Positions 27,940 to 36,552 of a stretch of DNA of 64,000 nucleotides are shown here, in pieces (the stretch's first letter is position 1; each line of letters begins with the position of its first letter). The notes beneath the pieces are model-generated. The model was not told where the DNA came from. It saw only the letters and a list, made by a program, of their open reading frames with translations, and made no database searches. Source of the DNA: Gillisella vitis (GTDB lineage Bacteria; Pseudomonadota; Alphaproteobacteria; Rhizobiales; Rhizobiaceae); the NCBI RefSeq assembly GCF_001541345.2, contig NZ_LMVL02000002.1:930001-994000 (forward strand). Direction: 5' to 3'. The translations under genes were made by a program, and so were the position numbers.

Positions 27940-28569
27940 ATGGAACAAATACTTCTGATTGCTTCGATAACCTGGCTGGCCGTTCTCAGCCCCGGCGCGG
28001 ATTTTGCCATGGTGTCGCGCAATAGTTTTCTCTATGGCCGCAAATCCGGGCTGGCGGCCTCGATGGGCATTGCCATCGCCTGCTGGTTTCATGTGATCTA
28101 TGCCATGTTCGGCATTGCGATCATCCAGCATATTTTCCCCAATATTCTGGATATCATCAAATTCGTCGGCGCGGCCTATCTGGTCTATGCGGGCCTGGCC
28201 ACGGCCTTCAGCAAGATACGCGATATCGAAGGCAGTCTGGTTCCCAGCGACAGATCCATGGGCCGGGAAATGATGACCGGTATTCTGACCAATGGTCTCA
28301 ATCCGAAGACGTCGATTTTCGTGATCAGTCTCTACACGCAATTCATTGGCAAGGACACGCCGCTGTCTCACCAATTGCTTTGGGGCCTGTTCATCTCCCT
28401 GTCGCATTTGCTGTGGTTCGCATCCGTTTCGACCTTTCTGTCCAACCCGGCCATTCGAACCGTCGTGCTGCGTCGCCAGCGCCTGTTCAATATCCTGATC
28501 GGGGTCGTGCTCGCCTCGCTGGGGGCCATTCTCTTCACCGCGGGCACCTTGGGGAGTGGCGCGCAATGA
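27940..28569 (+). CDS. LysE/RhtB-family amino-acid exporter
   Basis: The protein has 209 residues from the ATG at 27940, with GGAG 11 bases upstream; the frame opens earlier at 27886 but that part is not homologous. The N-terminus EQILLIASITWLAVLSPGADFAMVSRNSFLYGRKSGLAASMGIAIACWFHV carries the LysE signature (S-P-G-P/A-D-x-x-x-V, then G...G...G). Five to six membrane helices follow, with ILTNGLNPKTSIFVISLYTQF in the middle. Such carriers expel amino acids or homoserine lactones from the cytoplasm. It begins 60 bp after the dioxygenase stop and overlaps the next gene by 4 bp. The hydroxylated product of the upstream enzyme is the likely cargo. Confidence 0.88.
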   Translation: MEQILLIASITWLAVLSPGADFAMVSRNSFLYGRKSGLAASMGIAIACWFHVIYAMFGIAIIQHIFPNILDIIKFVGAAYLVYAGLATAFSKIRDIEGSLVPSDRSMGREMMTGILTNGLNPKTSIFVISLYTQFIGKDTPLSHQLLWGLFISLSHLLWFASVSTFLSNPAIRTVVLRRQRLFNILIGVVLASLGAILFTAGTLGSGAQ

Positions 28570-29237
28570 CCGCATCCATCTGTTCCTTCATCGATCTCGA
28601 AGGCGTGCTCGCGCCGGAAATGTGGCCGCATCTCGCCAAATCATTCGGTATTCCCGAACTCCAGGCGACCACGCGGGAAATTCCCGATTACCGTCAATTG
28701 CTGGACCAGCGGATCAAGCACCTGTCCGATCACCACGTGACCCTGGCCGAAATATGCGCCAGTGTGGCGGAACTCGATCTGTTCAATGGGGCGGTGGAAT
28801 TCCTCGCCGCGCTCAAGCTGCGCGGGCGGGTGGTGATCGTCTCGGACTCTTTTAGCCCGATGAATCGGCATTTTATCGAACAGATCGCTGCCGATCAGGT
28901 CCTCTGTCACAATTTTCAGACCAATGACGAGGATATCGTCACCGGCTTCGACTTCTGGAATGGACTGGCCGGTAAACATCTCTGTTTCGACGCCGTCGAT
29001 ACCGAGGGGAGCGCCCATTTTGCAATGGGCGACGCTTTGAACGACATTTCAATGATCCGTGCGGCGACCTACGGGGTGCTGTTTCAACCCTCGATGGCGA
29101 CGCTGCTGGCCGCGCCGGATCTGCGGGCTACATCATCCTATAGCGAAGTCCTCGATGTCCTCGATGAAGCCATTTATATCAATAGCAGATCGGCCTCAAA
29201 GAGGGCCACGACTTTCCTCGGAAGTGCATTCGGCTGA
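28566..29237 (+). CDS. ThrH-like HAD phosphatase/phosphotransferase
   Basis: The protein has 223 residues. FIDLEGVLAPEMWPHLAKSFGIPELQATTREIPDYRQLLDQRI matches ThrH, the phosphoserine phosphatase / phosphoserine:homoserine phosphotransferase, including D10 and E12 of the HAD DxE motif and the TTRDIPDY segment. VVIVSDSFSPMNRHFI is motif II and MGDALNDISMIRAA is motif IV. After that, the C-terminal tail differs from ThrH. The start codon lies within the exporter stop (ATGA). In this setting it may remove or transfer a phosphate on a hydroxylated amino acid; that is an inference. A perfect bidirectional terminator follows 40 bp downstream. Confidence 0.8.
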   Translation: MTASICSFIDLEGVLAPEMWPHLAKSFGIPELQATTREIPDYRQLLDQRIKHLSDHHVTLAEICASVAELDLFNGAVEFLAALKLRGRVVIVSDSFSPMNRHFIEQIAADQVLCHNFQTNDEDIVTGFDFWNGLAGKHLCFDAVDTEGSAHFAMGDALNDISMIRAATYGVLFQPSMATLLAAPDLRATSSYSEVLDVLDEAIYINSRSASKRATTFLGSAFG

Positions 29238-29276
29238 CGGCGTATACGGCCACACGTAAAGCTAGAGTTTTCCTTG

Positions 29277-29310
29277 CAGCACCCTGCGTTTTATAAAACG
29301 CAGGGTGCTG
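29277..29310. terminator. Perfect 17-bp inverted repeat, bidirectional terminator
   Basis: CAGCACCCTGCGTTTTA (29277-29293) is followed directly by its exact reverse complement (29294-29310). It lies between the ThrH-like gene and the convergent type I secretion adaptor gene. The stem carries TTTTA at its apex, so its loop is formed by opening the tip, and a tail TAACATTTTA follows on the plus strand. Confidence 0.78.
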
Positions 29311-29334
29311 TAACATTTTACATATGCATCAGCA

Positions 29335-30723
29335 TTACCGCTCCCGGAAGGCCTTGTTGAAATAACTGGCCAGCGGTTTGGTGAGGTAGGTGAAGGGTGA
29401 GCGTTCTGTGGTCTGGATAAAGGTTTCAACCGGCATCCCCGGCAGGACCTGGACATCGCCCAGCCGAGCAATTTCCTGTTCATCAGGTCTGATTTTCGCC
29501 TTATAGAAGCTGTTGCCGGTTTTTTCATCGTTGAACACGTCGGCGGAGACCTCGATCACTGTACCGTGGATATCCGGCGTCTGGCGGCGATCAAAGGCGG
29601 CAAACACCAGATCGGCCTTCTGGCCGACATGCACCTGATCGATTTCATTGGGCGGCAAATTGGTGGTGATCACCAGCCCGACATTCTGCGGGATGATATA
29701 GAGGATCGGTTCTGCTGCTTTGACCACGGTGCGCAAGGCATGCACGGTCAGGCCGAACACCACGCCGCCGGTCGGCGCGGTCACTTCGGTGCGGCCAAGG
29801 GTTTCCAGGGAAGAGACTCGTTTCTGACGCAATTCGGCAATCTGCGCTTCGGCATTGCGCAGATCGGTAATCGATTGTTCGCGTAGCTCGCCACTGACGT
29901 TCAGAATAGCAATTTCGATCTCGGCGATCTTGGCGCGGCTTTCGGCAATGCTGGCCATGGACGAGGCGATCTCGCCATCTGCCTCGACCTCGGACCGTTG
30001 CAGCGTCATGACCTTGCTGGTCTGGGTCAGGCCGTCGCGCAGCAATTTCTGCTGCACGGCCAGTTCCTCGCTGATCAATTGCCTTTGCTGGCGCAGCGCA
30101 TTGAGCTTGGCGTTCAGGCCCTCGATTTGCTGGGCGGTCTGGTGCTTGCGCTCCTGCAATTGCCCGACCTGTTTGTCACGGTTTTCCTGTCGCGCCTGCA
30201 ACAGATTACGCTGGCCTTCGACAATCTCGCGTACATGGCTGTCGGTCTTTGCCCGTTCGACAAGTTCGGGATCGAAGCTGATCTCGCTCTTCCCATCCTG
30301 TTCCGCGGTCAGCCGCCCGGCATTGCCAAGCAGCGAAAACAACTGGTTTTCAATGATCGTCAGCTCGGATTGGTCGAGCTTTTCATCCATCCTGAGCAGA
30401 ACCTGGCCGGGCTGGACGACATCGCCCTCCTTGACCAGCAAGTCCTGCACAATGCCACCGGCCTGATGCTGCACCACCTGACGGTTGGTTTCGACCTCCA
30501 CCGTGCCGCTGCCGACCACGGCGCCCTTGATGGTGGTCAGTGTGCTCCAGGCGCCCAGCCCCAACACCAAGACCGCCAGCGCGCCATAGCCAAGCGCCGT
30601 GTGACCGCGGGCCTGCCAGACGCGGCTTTCCGGGCTGGACGACAACCGCTTTGCCGAGGGAGATGAGGGCATATTGGCCGGGGAAGAGGAGGCTGGCGTC
30701 AATGTCGGGGAAAACAGGCTCAT
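29335..30723 (-). CDS. Type I secretion membrane-fusion protein (HlyD/PrsE family)
   Basis: The protein has 462 residues. One membrane helix (about 43-63, TALGYGALAVLVLGLGAWSTL) anchors it in the inner membrane. A biotinyl-lipoyl-like half (VVQHQAGGIVQDLLVKEGDVVQPGQVLLRMD) and a long coiled coil (about 150-290) follow. The matching C-terminal barrel (TEVTAPTGGVVFGLTVHALRTVV...) ends it. It bridges the ABC transporter to an outer-membrane TolC-type channel. The ATG at 30723 has AGGAGAG upstream. It lies 10 bp after the ABC gene, so the two form one operon. No secreted RTX-like substrate gene is adjacent. Confidence 0.9.
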   Translation of the reverse strand: MSLFSPTLTPASSSPANMPSSPSAKRLSSSPESRVWQARGHTALGYGALAVLVLGLGAWSTLTTIKGAVVGSGTVEVETNRQVVQHQAGGIVQDLLVKEGDVVQPGQVLLRMDEKLDQSELTIIENQLFSLLGNAGRLTAEQDGKSEISFDPELVERAKTDSHVREIVEGQRNLLQARQENRDKQVGQLQERKHQTAQQIEGLNAKLNALRQQRQLISEELAVQQKLLRDGLTQTSKVMTLQRSEVEADGEIASSMASIAESRAKIAEIEIAILNVSGELREQSITDLRNAEAQIAELRQKRVSSLETLGRTEVTAPTGGVVFGLTVHALRTVVKAAEPILYIIPQNVGLVITTNLPPNEIDQVHVGQKADLVFAAFDRRQTPDIHGTVIEVSADVFNDEKTGNSFYKAKIRPDEQEIARLGDVQVLPGMPVETFIQTTERSPFTYLTKPLASYFNKAFRER

Positions 30724-30733
30724 CGTCGCTCTC

Positions 30734-32530
30734 CTATGGCTTGCGTGGGGCGCCGGGTACGAAACCGGTCATGGTGGTTTCCTGTTTGGTATTCCCCCAT
30801 GTGGTATTGGTCTTCGCGCCAACGACTTGCTGGGCATTGCGCAGATGGGCGCGCAGCACCTCGTCGCGCGGGCCAAAAGCGGTGCGGGTGCCATGGTCCA
30901 TGATCAGCACAAGGTCGCATTCCTCAATCGCCGCCGGGCGATGCGCCATGATGACGGCAGCGCCGCCACTGGCCTTGAGGGCGCGGATCGCCATGTTCAG
31001 TGCCATTGAGCCTTCGGCATCCAGATTGGAATTCGGCTCGTCCAGAATGAGTAGGACCGGATCGCCGTAGAGCGCGCGGGCAAGGCCGATGCGCTGCTTC
31101 TGCCCACCGGAAAGTCGCTGGCCCGTCGCGGGTAGGGGGGTGTCGTATCCCTGTGGCAGTTTCAGGATCATCTCATGGGCCGCAGCCTTGCGGGCGGCGG
31201 CAATTACCTTGTCCGGGTCGGGATCGGCGGTGAGGCGGGCGATGTTTTCGGCAATGGTCCCTTCAAACAGCACCACGTCCTGCGGCAGGTAGCCGACATG
31301 GTCGGCCAGCCCGTCCGGGCCATATTGGTCCAGAGCGGCACCGTCCAGCCGGACCTTTCCTGCCATCGGCTGCCAGACACCGGTCAGCAGCCGGGCAAGG
31401 GTCGATTTGCCGGAACCGCTGGGGCCGATCACGCCCAGCGCATGGCCGGGGCCAAGCTCGAAACTCATCATCCGCAGTGTCGCCACGCTTTCGCCGGGCG
31501 GCACGGCAGTAACCTGCTGGACCTGCAACAGCGCACGAGGCCTCGGTAGCGTGGTGCGGGTGTCTTCTTCGGGGATCTGCTCCAGCAGGGTCGAGAGATT
31601 GCGCCAGCCTTCCTGCGCCCGCTGCATCAATCCCCATTGGGAAATAGCCGTCTCAATCGGTGCCAGCGCCCGGCCGATCAGGATCGATCCTGCTATCATC
31701 GCGCCAGCCTTGATTTCGCCGCGCAGCACCAGCCAGGCGCCCAGCGCCAGAATGGCCGATTGCAGGAAGATCCGGAAAGTTTTGGACACGGCGGTGTAAA
31801 AGCCATTGGCATCCGAATAGGCAATGCTGGCGGCGAGCGCCGTATGGCGCGTCGTTTGCCAGCGCGTTGCCGCACTCTTGCGCATGCCAAGGGCCTTCAC
31901 CGTTTCAGCGTCTCGGGCCAGCGCCATGGTCATCTCGTCGCTGATCCGGCTGGCATCCGCAGCTTTTGCCTGGATGCGCTTCGTCCCGCGCTGGTTCAGC
32001 AGCGTCAGCGCGATCAGCACCAGCCCGCCCGCCAGCGCCAGATAGCCCATCCATGGATGGAAAACGAAGATCACGAACAGGAATACCGGCGTCCAGGGAA
32101 TATCGAAAACCGCAAAAATGGCCGAGGACGCCAGCATTTTTTGCAGGGCGTCCAGATCGCGCATGCCGCGTGGACCGGCAACACCCTTCGATGCCAGTGC
32201 GGATCGATCGAGCAGGGCGCGAAATACCCTGATGTCGAATTCGCTCTGGAGCCGTGCCCCGATCCGGGCGGCGATGCGTGAACGGACATGATCGAGAATG
32301 CCCATGATCGCATAGAGCAGAATGACCAACAGAAACAGGACCAGAAGCGTCGCCTCCGAGCGCGCCGCCAGCACCCGGTCATAGACCTGAAGCATGAACA
32401 AGGGTCCGGTCAGGACCAGAAGGTTGACGAAGAAACTGAACAGGGCAATGGACAGGAAACCCGCCTTGCTGCGCGCCAGCGCCGCCCGCAACTCCTCGAC
32501 GCCGCCGCGCGTTGCCTGATACCGGCTCAT
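30734..32530 (-). CDS. Type I secretion ABC transporter, permease/ATPase (PrsD-like)
   Basis: The protein has 598 residues from the ATG at 32530; an in-frame start at 32617 would add 29 non-homologous residues. The membrane domain has about six helices (30-310; for example GFLSIALFSFFVNLLVLTGPLFMLQVYDRVL). The nucleotide-binding domain has Walker A GPSGSGKST, signature LSGGQKQRIGLARAL and Walker B LLILDEPNSNLD. It belongs to the PrtD/PrsD class without an N-terminal C39 peptidase domain, which exports proteins with C-terminal uncleaved signals. It is the first gene of the operon with the HlyD partner. Its cargo must be encoded elsewhere. Confidence 0.92.
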   Translation of the reverse strand: MSRYQATRGGVEELRAALARSKAGFLSIALFSFFVNLLVLTGPLFMLQVYDRVLAARSEATLLVLFLLVILLYAIMGILDHVRSRIAARIGARLQSEFDIRVFRALLDRSALASKGVAGPRGMRDLDALQKMLASSAIFAVFDIPWTPVFLFVIFVFHPWMGYLALAGGLVLIALTLLNQRGTKRIQAKAADASRISDEMTMALARDAETVKALGMRKSAATRWQTTRHTALAASIAYSDANGFYTAVSKTFRIFLQSAILALGAWLVLRGEIKAGAMIAGSILIGRALAPIETAISQWGLMQRAQEGWRNLSTLLEQIPEEDTRTTLPRPRALLQVQQVTAVPPGESVATLRMMSFELGPGHALGVIGPSGSGKSTLARLLTGVWQPMAGKVRLDGAALDQYGPDGLADHVGYLPQDVVLFEGTIAENIARLTADPDPDKVIAAARKAAAHEMILKLPQGYDTPLPATGQRLSGGQKQRIGLARALYGDPVLLILDEPNSNLDAEGSMALNMAIRALKASGGAAVIMAHRPAAIEECDLVLIMDHGTRTAFGPRDEVLRAHLRNAQQVVGAKTNTTWGNTKQETTMTGFVPGAPRKP

Positions 32531-32953
32531 GAATAGTTCTTGATCATTGAAAACCCCTGGATCGGAGCCCGACAGAACAGCCACCCCTGGCTGAGACCTG
32601 TCCGGCCTCTGTGCCACGCCCTTAAATGGGAGTGGTTTTTAGAAATAATGCAGAAAAAACAAATTATTATGACGACAGTTGGTAAACCTTCCCGAGGTCA
32701 CAGTCTGCAACTCAGCCTTTTATGTCTTTATGACAATCTTCTCGTTAAGGTACAATTCCCTCCGTCATGCAGGATCTAAAAAAATCTCTCAATATTATGA
32801 TTTTTTGGCTAGTCCCAGATACAGGAACTTCAGGCCCTTGACTGCGCAGCCCGTTAAAAACGGCCATGAAATGGCGTCGTATAGCATGATACGACAAGGA
32901 GCAGGGGCTTTCAATATTGAGGAAGAAACAGCCTTCGGGAAAAGCCTTTGACC
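32531..32953. other. Intergenic stretch before tRNA-Pro
   Basis: I see no gene in these 420 bp between the ABC transporter start and the tRNA. The part 32620-32800 is AT-rich compared with its neighbours. It should contain the promoter of the secretion operon on the minus strand. Confidence 0.4.
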
Positions 32954-33030
32954 TGGTCGGAGTGGAGTGATTCGAACACTCGACCCCCACGTCCCGAACG
33001 TGGTGCGCTACCAGACTGCGCTACACTCCG
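32954..33030 (-). tRNA. tRNA-Pro (CGG)
   Basis: The 77-nt gene reads from 33030 downwards. The acceptor stem is CGGAGTG / CACTCCG, the anticodon arm is CCACG-TTCGGGA-CGTGG with anticodon CGG, the T-arm carries GTTCGAATC and the CCA end is encoded at 32956-32954. The cloverleaf is complete. Confidence 0.95.
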
Positions 33031-33389
33031 TGACCAGTGGCGCCCGTATAAACCAGGGTTTCACAATAGACAAGCGGGTGGCTTCAAAAAAATCATGGCT
33101 TTTCAACAGGGGTGAGAATGCTGCACGTAGAGGGTGCCGTGTGCCTCGAATGGTTGCGGAAAAATAGAGTTAATATATTGTATTTAAATAATAATATTAT
33201 TTTTTGCCAATGTCGGTTCGCCGTATTTCACTGATGCCGTTTTGAAACAAGTTGACGTGAGCGACAAACTTGGTGATTTCCAATTTAAGGTTTTGGGGAT
33301 AAAGGCGAAAGACAAAGTGGCACAGGTGTGGCCGGGGCAGGGCTCTGCCAGGCCGGGCTGCTTGAAGCGGGTTACCAAGGGACAGAATT

Positions 33390-33806
33390 ATGAATTTTCG
33401 GATCATGCTGACGGCTGGCCTGGCGCTGGCGCTGGCTGGATGTACAACGACATCGGGTGTCATACCTGTACAGAAGAAAAACCTGGTGGAAGAGCGCTGG
33501 GTCGGCCAGCCGGCGGGCGCCTTCTTTGCCAAGTTCGGACCACCGATCAACGACGAACAGGCTGGCGGTGCCACCGTCTATAGCTGGCGCGGTGGCTTCA
33601 GGACCCGCTCGGTCGCTCCGACCTATGCGCAAACACCCGATGGCAAGCGCGGCAAGGTTACCAAGGCCGGGCGCACCGAATATCTGCGCTGCGAAGTGCG
33701 CGTTACGGTGTCTCCGGATTATGTCATCCGTGCGATCAAGCCGGTCATTGACAGGCCCGTCGAAAGCGGCAAGACCTGGTGCGAAGAGTTTCTGGGCGGC
33801 GCATAA
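33390..33806 (+). CDS. Small lipoprotein of unknown function
   Basis: The protein has 138 residues. A lipoprotein signal (NFRIMLTAGLALALAGC) ends with the lipobox L-A-G-C at residues 15-18, so Cys18 should be acylated. The mature part VEERWVGQPAGAFFAKFGPPINDEQAGGATVYSWRGG resembles small envelope lipoproteins that predict an SmpA/BamE-like fold, and TEYLRCEVRVTVSPDYVIRAIKPVIDRPVESGKTWCEEFL adds two Cys. I do not know a specific role. The ATG at 33390 has AAGGGACAG upstream. A strong terminator follows 90 bp downstream, so it is a single-gene unit. In the 359 bp before it (33031-33389) there is only the tRNA flank and an AT-rich promoter-like part near 33170-33220. Confidence 0.78.
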   Translation: MNFRIMLTAGLALALAGCTTTSGVIPVQKKNLVEERWVGQPAGAFFAKFGPPINDEQAGGATVYSWRGGFRTRSVAPTYAQTPDGKRGKVTKAGRTEYLRCEVRVTVSPDYVIRAIKPVIDRPVESGKTWCEEFLGGA

Positions 33807-34227
33807 TGTCGAGATCCGCGTGATGAGAGGCCGTGAAAACGTCAGGTGACGGTGCATGGTTTTCGAAAACGCGTAAAGGGCACGAAGATTGATCAAGGCG
33901 AGGTTGCCAGGCGACCTCGCCTTTTTTGTTCTGTGCCTCGTTCAGAGATTTATGCTTTCACGCGCAGACCTGTTTGTCGGATATTTCCAAGGCCTGGGTG
34001 CGGGCGGAGCTTTTCGGTCGCGGTATGATCTCGCCCTTCGAATTTACCTAACCTATTTTAGGGAAATATTAAATCTTAATTGTGCTATATGAAATCTATC
34101 GTAAAAATACCCATGATGGGTGGCCTGTCGCACTCTTGCCAAGCCAAGAAAGCAGCGTCAGGTTCGTGAGAGCTTGCCTCTCCCTCTGTTCCTTCCCCAC
34201 CCCATCCGTTTTAAGAGGCGAGGCATA
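33807..34227. other. Gap with terminator and chemoreceptor promoter region
   Basis: No gene is evident in these 420 bp. They hold the lipoprotein terminator (33897-33927) and, from about 34040 to 34115, an AT-rich part likely to contain the promoter of the chemoreceptor gene. Confidence 0.45.
33897..33927 (+). terminator. Rho-independent terminator of the lipoprotein gene
   Basis: GGCGAGGT (33897-33904) pairs with ACCTCGCC (33914-33921) around a 9-nt loop, followed by six T (33922-33927). Confidence 0.85.
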
Positions 34228-36198
34228 ATGTCTTTTTTGGCCAATGCGAGCATTCGCACGAAAATTTTGTCGCTGATCGTTCCGGTCTGCGTAATCAGTA
34301 TCGGTGGCCTGGGCTATATGGCCAGCAGTTATAAATCGACGGATACGAAGTATTCCGACTTCATGACGACGGATACCGTTGCGGCAAGCCAGATGTTCCG
34401 CGCCACGACCTCGCTTGTGGCAATGGGATATGGCGCTTACCAGATGATCTCCTATGATGCCGGGTCGGTCGATGTCGCAAGCGTCAGTGCGGCTTATACG
34501 GACGCGATTGCGACCGTCTTTAAGCGCCTGGAGACGGCTAAGACGCTGACGCCGGAGTTGAGCGGAGATATCGATAGATTTGCCAGCCGCGCCCGCGACA
34601 TTCAGGCTCTGACCGACCAGGCGGTTCAACTCGTTGCTGATGGAAAGCGTCCAGAAGCAAGACTTGTGCTGCTCAAGGCGGATCCGTTGATTGCCAAATG
34701 GCGGGATGACTTGCGTGATTGGAACAATGCGAATTCCGTCGCTCTTCTCAAGAAAAGCGATGATCTCACCGATCAGACCAATTCGACGATCCTGACCTCG
34801 CTGTCGGTTCTTGGCGGTGTCATGCTGATGGCCGTTCTTTTGGCGCTGTTCGTGACTTCGCGTGGCATCATCGGTCCGATCGACAAGCTTCGCAGCCGGA
34901 TGATAGCGCTGGCAAACGGCGAAACGCAGCAGGATGTGCCCGGCCTGGCGCGCAAGGATGAGGTTGGTCAGATGGCCGCCGCTGTCGGCGTGTTCCGCGA
35001 CAATGCCGTCGAGCGCGTCCGTCTGGAGCAGGAAACCGCGGCCAATCGCAGCCTCTCGGAAAAAGAGCGGTTGGAGCGCGAAGAGCAAAAGGCCAGGGAA
35101 GCGGCGGATATCCAATTCGCGGTCGACAATCTGGCAAACGGTCTTTCGCATCTGTCCGATGGCGATGTCTCCTATCGTATCGGCCAACCTTTCGTCGCCC
35201 ATCTGGATGGCGTGCGCGCCAGCTTCAACAGCTCGGCTGAAAAATTGCAGGAAGCGCTGACCCATGTTGCTCAGAATGCCCGGGCAATCGATGCGGGCGC
35301 CAATGAAATAAAGTCGGCAGCCGATGATCTGGCCAAGCGCACCGAGCAGCAGGCGGCCTCCGTCGAGGAAACCGCGGCGGCTCTCGAGCAGATCACCACC
35401 ACGGTGAAGGATTCGACCCGCCGTGCCCAGGAAGCGGGAACCCTGGTTTCGCGCACCAAGGCTGGAGCAGAGCAATCCGGTGAGGTGGTGCGCCGCGCCG
35501 TGATCGCCATGGAACAGATCGAAAAGTCATCGGCTGAGATTTCCAACATCATCAGCGTCATCGATGAAATCGCCTTCCAGACCAATCTTCTGGCGCTGAA
35601 TGCCGGTGTCGAGGCGGCGCGCGCCGGTGAAGCAGGCAAGGGCTTTGCAGTCGTTGCCCAGGAAGTGCGCGAGCTTGCCCAGCGTTCCGCCAATGCGGCA
35701 AAGGACATCAAGGCGCTGATCACCACCTCCAACAGCCAGGTCCAGTCCGGTGTGCAGCTGGTGGGCGAAACCGGCACGGCACTGGAAGCCATGGTGGCCG
35801 AAGTGCAGGAAATTAACCGGCATGTCAGCGCTATCGTCGAGGCGGCCCACGAACAGTCTTCCGGCCTCCAGCAGATCAATACCGCTGTGAACCAGATGGA
35901 CCAGGATACCCAGAAGAACGCGGCAATGGTGGAGGAATCCACGGCTGCAAGCCACGGCCTGGCAAGAGAAGTCGCCTCGCTGAACCAGCTTCTGTCGCAA
36001 TTCAAGCTGTCTGGCGGCGGGCAAAGTGGGTTCAATGCTGGATCGACCTATGCCGCGCCAGCTCGTGCCGCTCATCCGGCACAGGCGCCGGTGGCTTCGC
36101 CCGCCCGCGCGCTTGGCCGCAAGATCGCCAGTGCCTTTTCCGGCAAATCGTCAGCACCGGCTGCTGCTGCTGCCGATCAGTCCTGGGAAGAGTTCTGA
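34228..36198 (+). CDS. Methyl-accepting chemotaxis protein
   Basis: The protein has 656 residues from the ATG at 34228, with GAGGCGAGGC upstream. The first membrane helix is at about 12-32 and the second at about 190-212, with a helical periplasmic sensor domain of about 155 residues between them. A HAMP domain ([22 protein letters not shown], about 211-265) and a second HAMP-like element near 310-350 precede the signalling coiled coil. The hairpin tip is [48 protein letters not shown]. The C-terminus ends QSWEEF, like the NWETF-type pentapeptide that tethers CheR/CheB. The ligand is unknown. Confidence 0.93.
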   Translation: MSFLANASIRTKILSLIVPVCVISIGGLGYMASSYKSTDTKYSDFMTTDTVAASQMFRATTSLVAMGYGAYQMISYDAGSVDVASVSAAYTDAIATVFKRLETAKTLTPELSGDIDRFASRARDIQALTDQAVQLVADGKRPEARLVLLKADPLIAKWRDDLRDWNNANSVALLKKSDDLTDQTNSTILTSLSVLGGVMLMAVLLALFVTSRGIIGPIDKLRSRMIALANGETQQDVPGLARKDEVGQMAAAVGVFRDNAVERVRLEQETAANRSLSEKERLEREEQKAREAADIQFAVDNLANGLSHLSDGDVSYRIGQPFVAHLDGVRASFNSSAEKLQEALTHVAQNARAIDAGANEIKSAADDLAKRTEQQAASVEETAAALEQITTTVKDSTRRAQEAGTLVSRTKAGAEQSGEVVRRAVIAMEQIEKSSAEISNIISVIDEIAFQTNLLALNAGVEAARAGEAGKGFAVVAQEVRELAQRSANAAKDIKALITTSNSQVQSGVQLVGETGTALEAMVAEVQEINRHVSAIVEAAHEQSSGLQQINTAVNQMDQDTQKNAAMVEESTAASHGLAREVASLNQLLSQFKLSGGGQSGFNAGSTYAAPARAAHPAQAPVASPARALGRKIASAFSGKSSAPAAAAADQSWEEF

Positions 36199-36255
36199 GG
36201 CTGGTCCACTAGCTGCAACGCTCAAAGGGGACACCCCTTGTAATCAAGGATATTA

Positions 36256-36287
36256 CGCCGGAAAGCCTTGCTTTCCGGCGTTTTCGT
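36256..36287 (+). terminator. Terminator of the chemoreceptor gene
   Basis: CGCCGGAAAG (36256-36265) pairs with CTTTCCGGCG (36271-36280) around CCTTG, followed by TTTTCGTTT. Confidence 0.85.
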
Positions 36288-36460
36288 TTGGAATGAACCG
36301 GATGTATAGCCACAAGAGCACGGGGGCTGATAGGGCCGAGGCGGCAGGAATTGCGCCATATCTTTGGCTTTGAGTGATATTTGCTCCGCATTGGCGGCAG
36401 CATAAAAGGCAATTCCTGTCTTTTGGCGATAAAAACATCGATACTTGGTCAGATGACAGG

Positions 36461-36500
36461 CTTATGCCGGGCGCAGCCAGTTTATGCCAAGCGCAGCCAC
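36461..36500. repeat. Tandem 20-bp repeat upstream of cysH
   Basis: Two adjacent 20-bp units (36461-36480 and 36481-36500) share the pattern TTATGCC-RR-GCGCAGCCA with four differences. They lie 53 bp before the cysH start in a 354-bp gene-free gap (36199-36552), at a position suitable for an operator or activator site. Confidence 0.6.
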
Positions 36501-36552
36501 TGGGAGTGGGCCTTGGTCGGACATTGAGTAGGCCCGCTAGGAAGTAGAACGA

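Noticed and set aside
36199..36552. Possible SAM or other sulfur riboswitch before cysH
   Set aside because: I found no conserved aptamer core; only the tandem repeat and the upstream terminator are visible.
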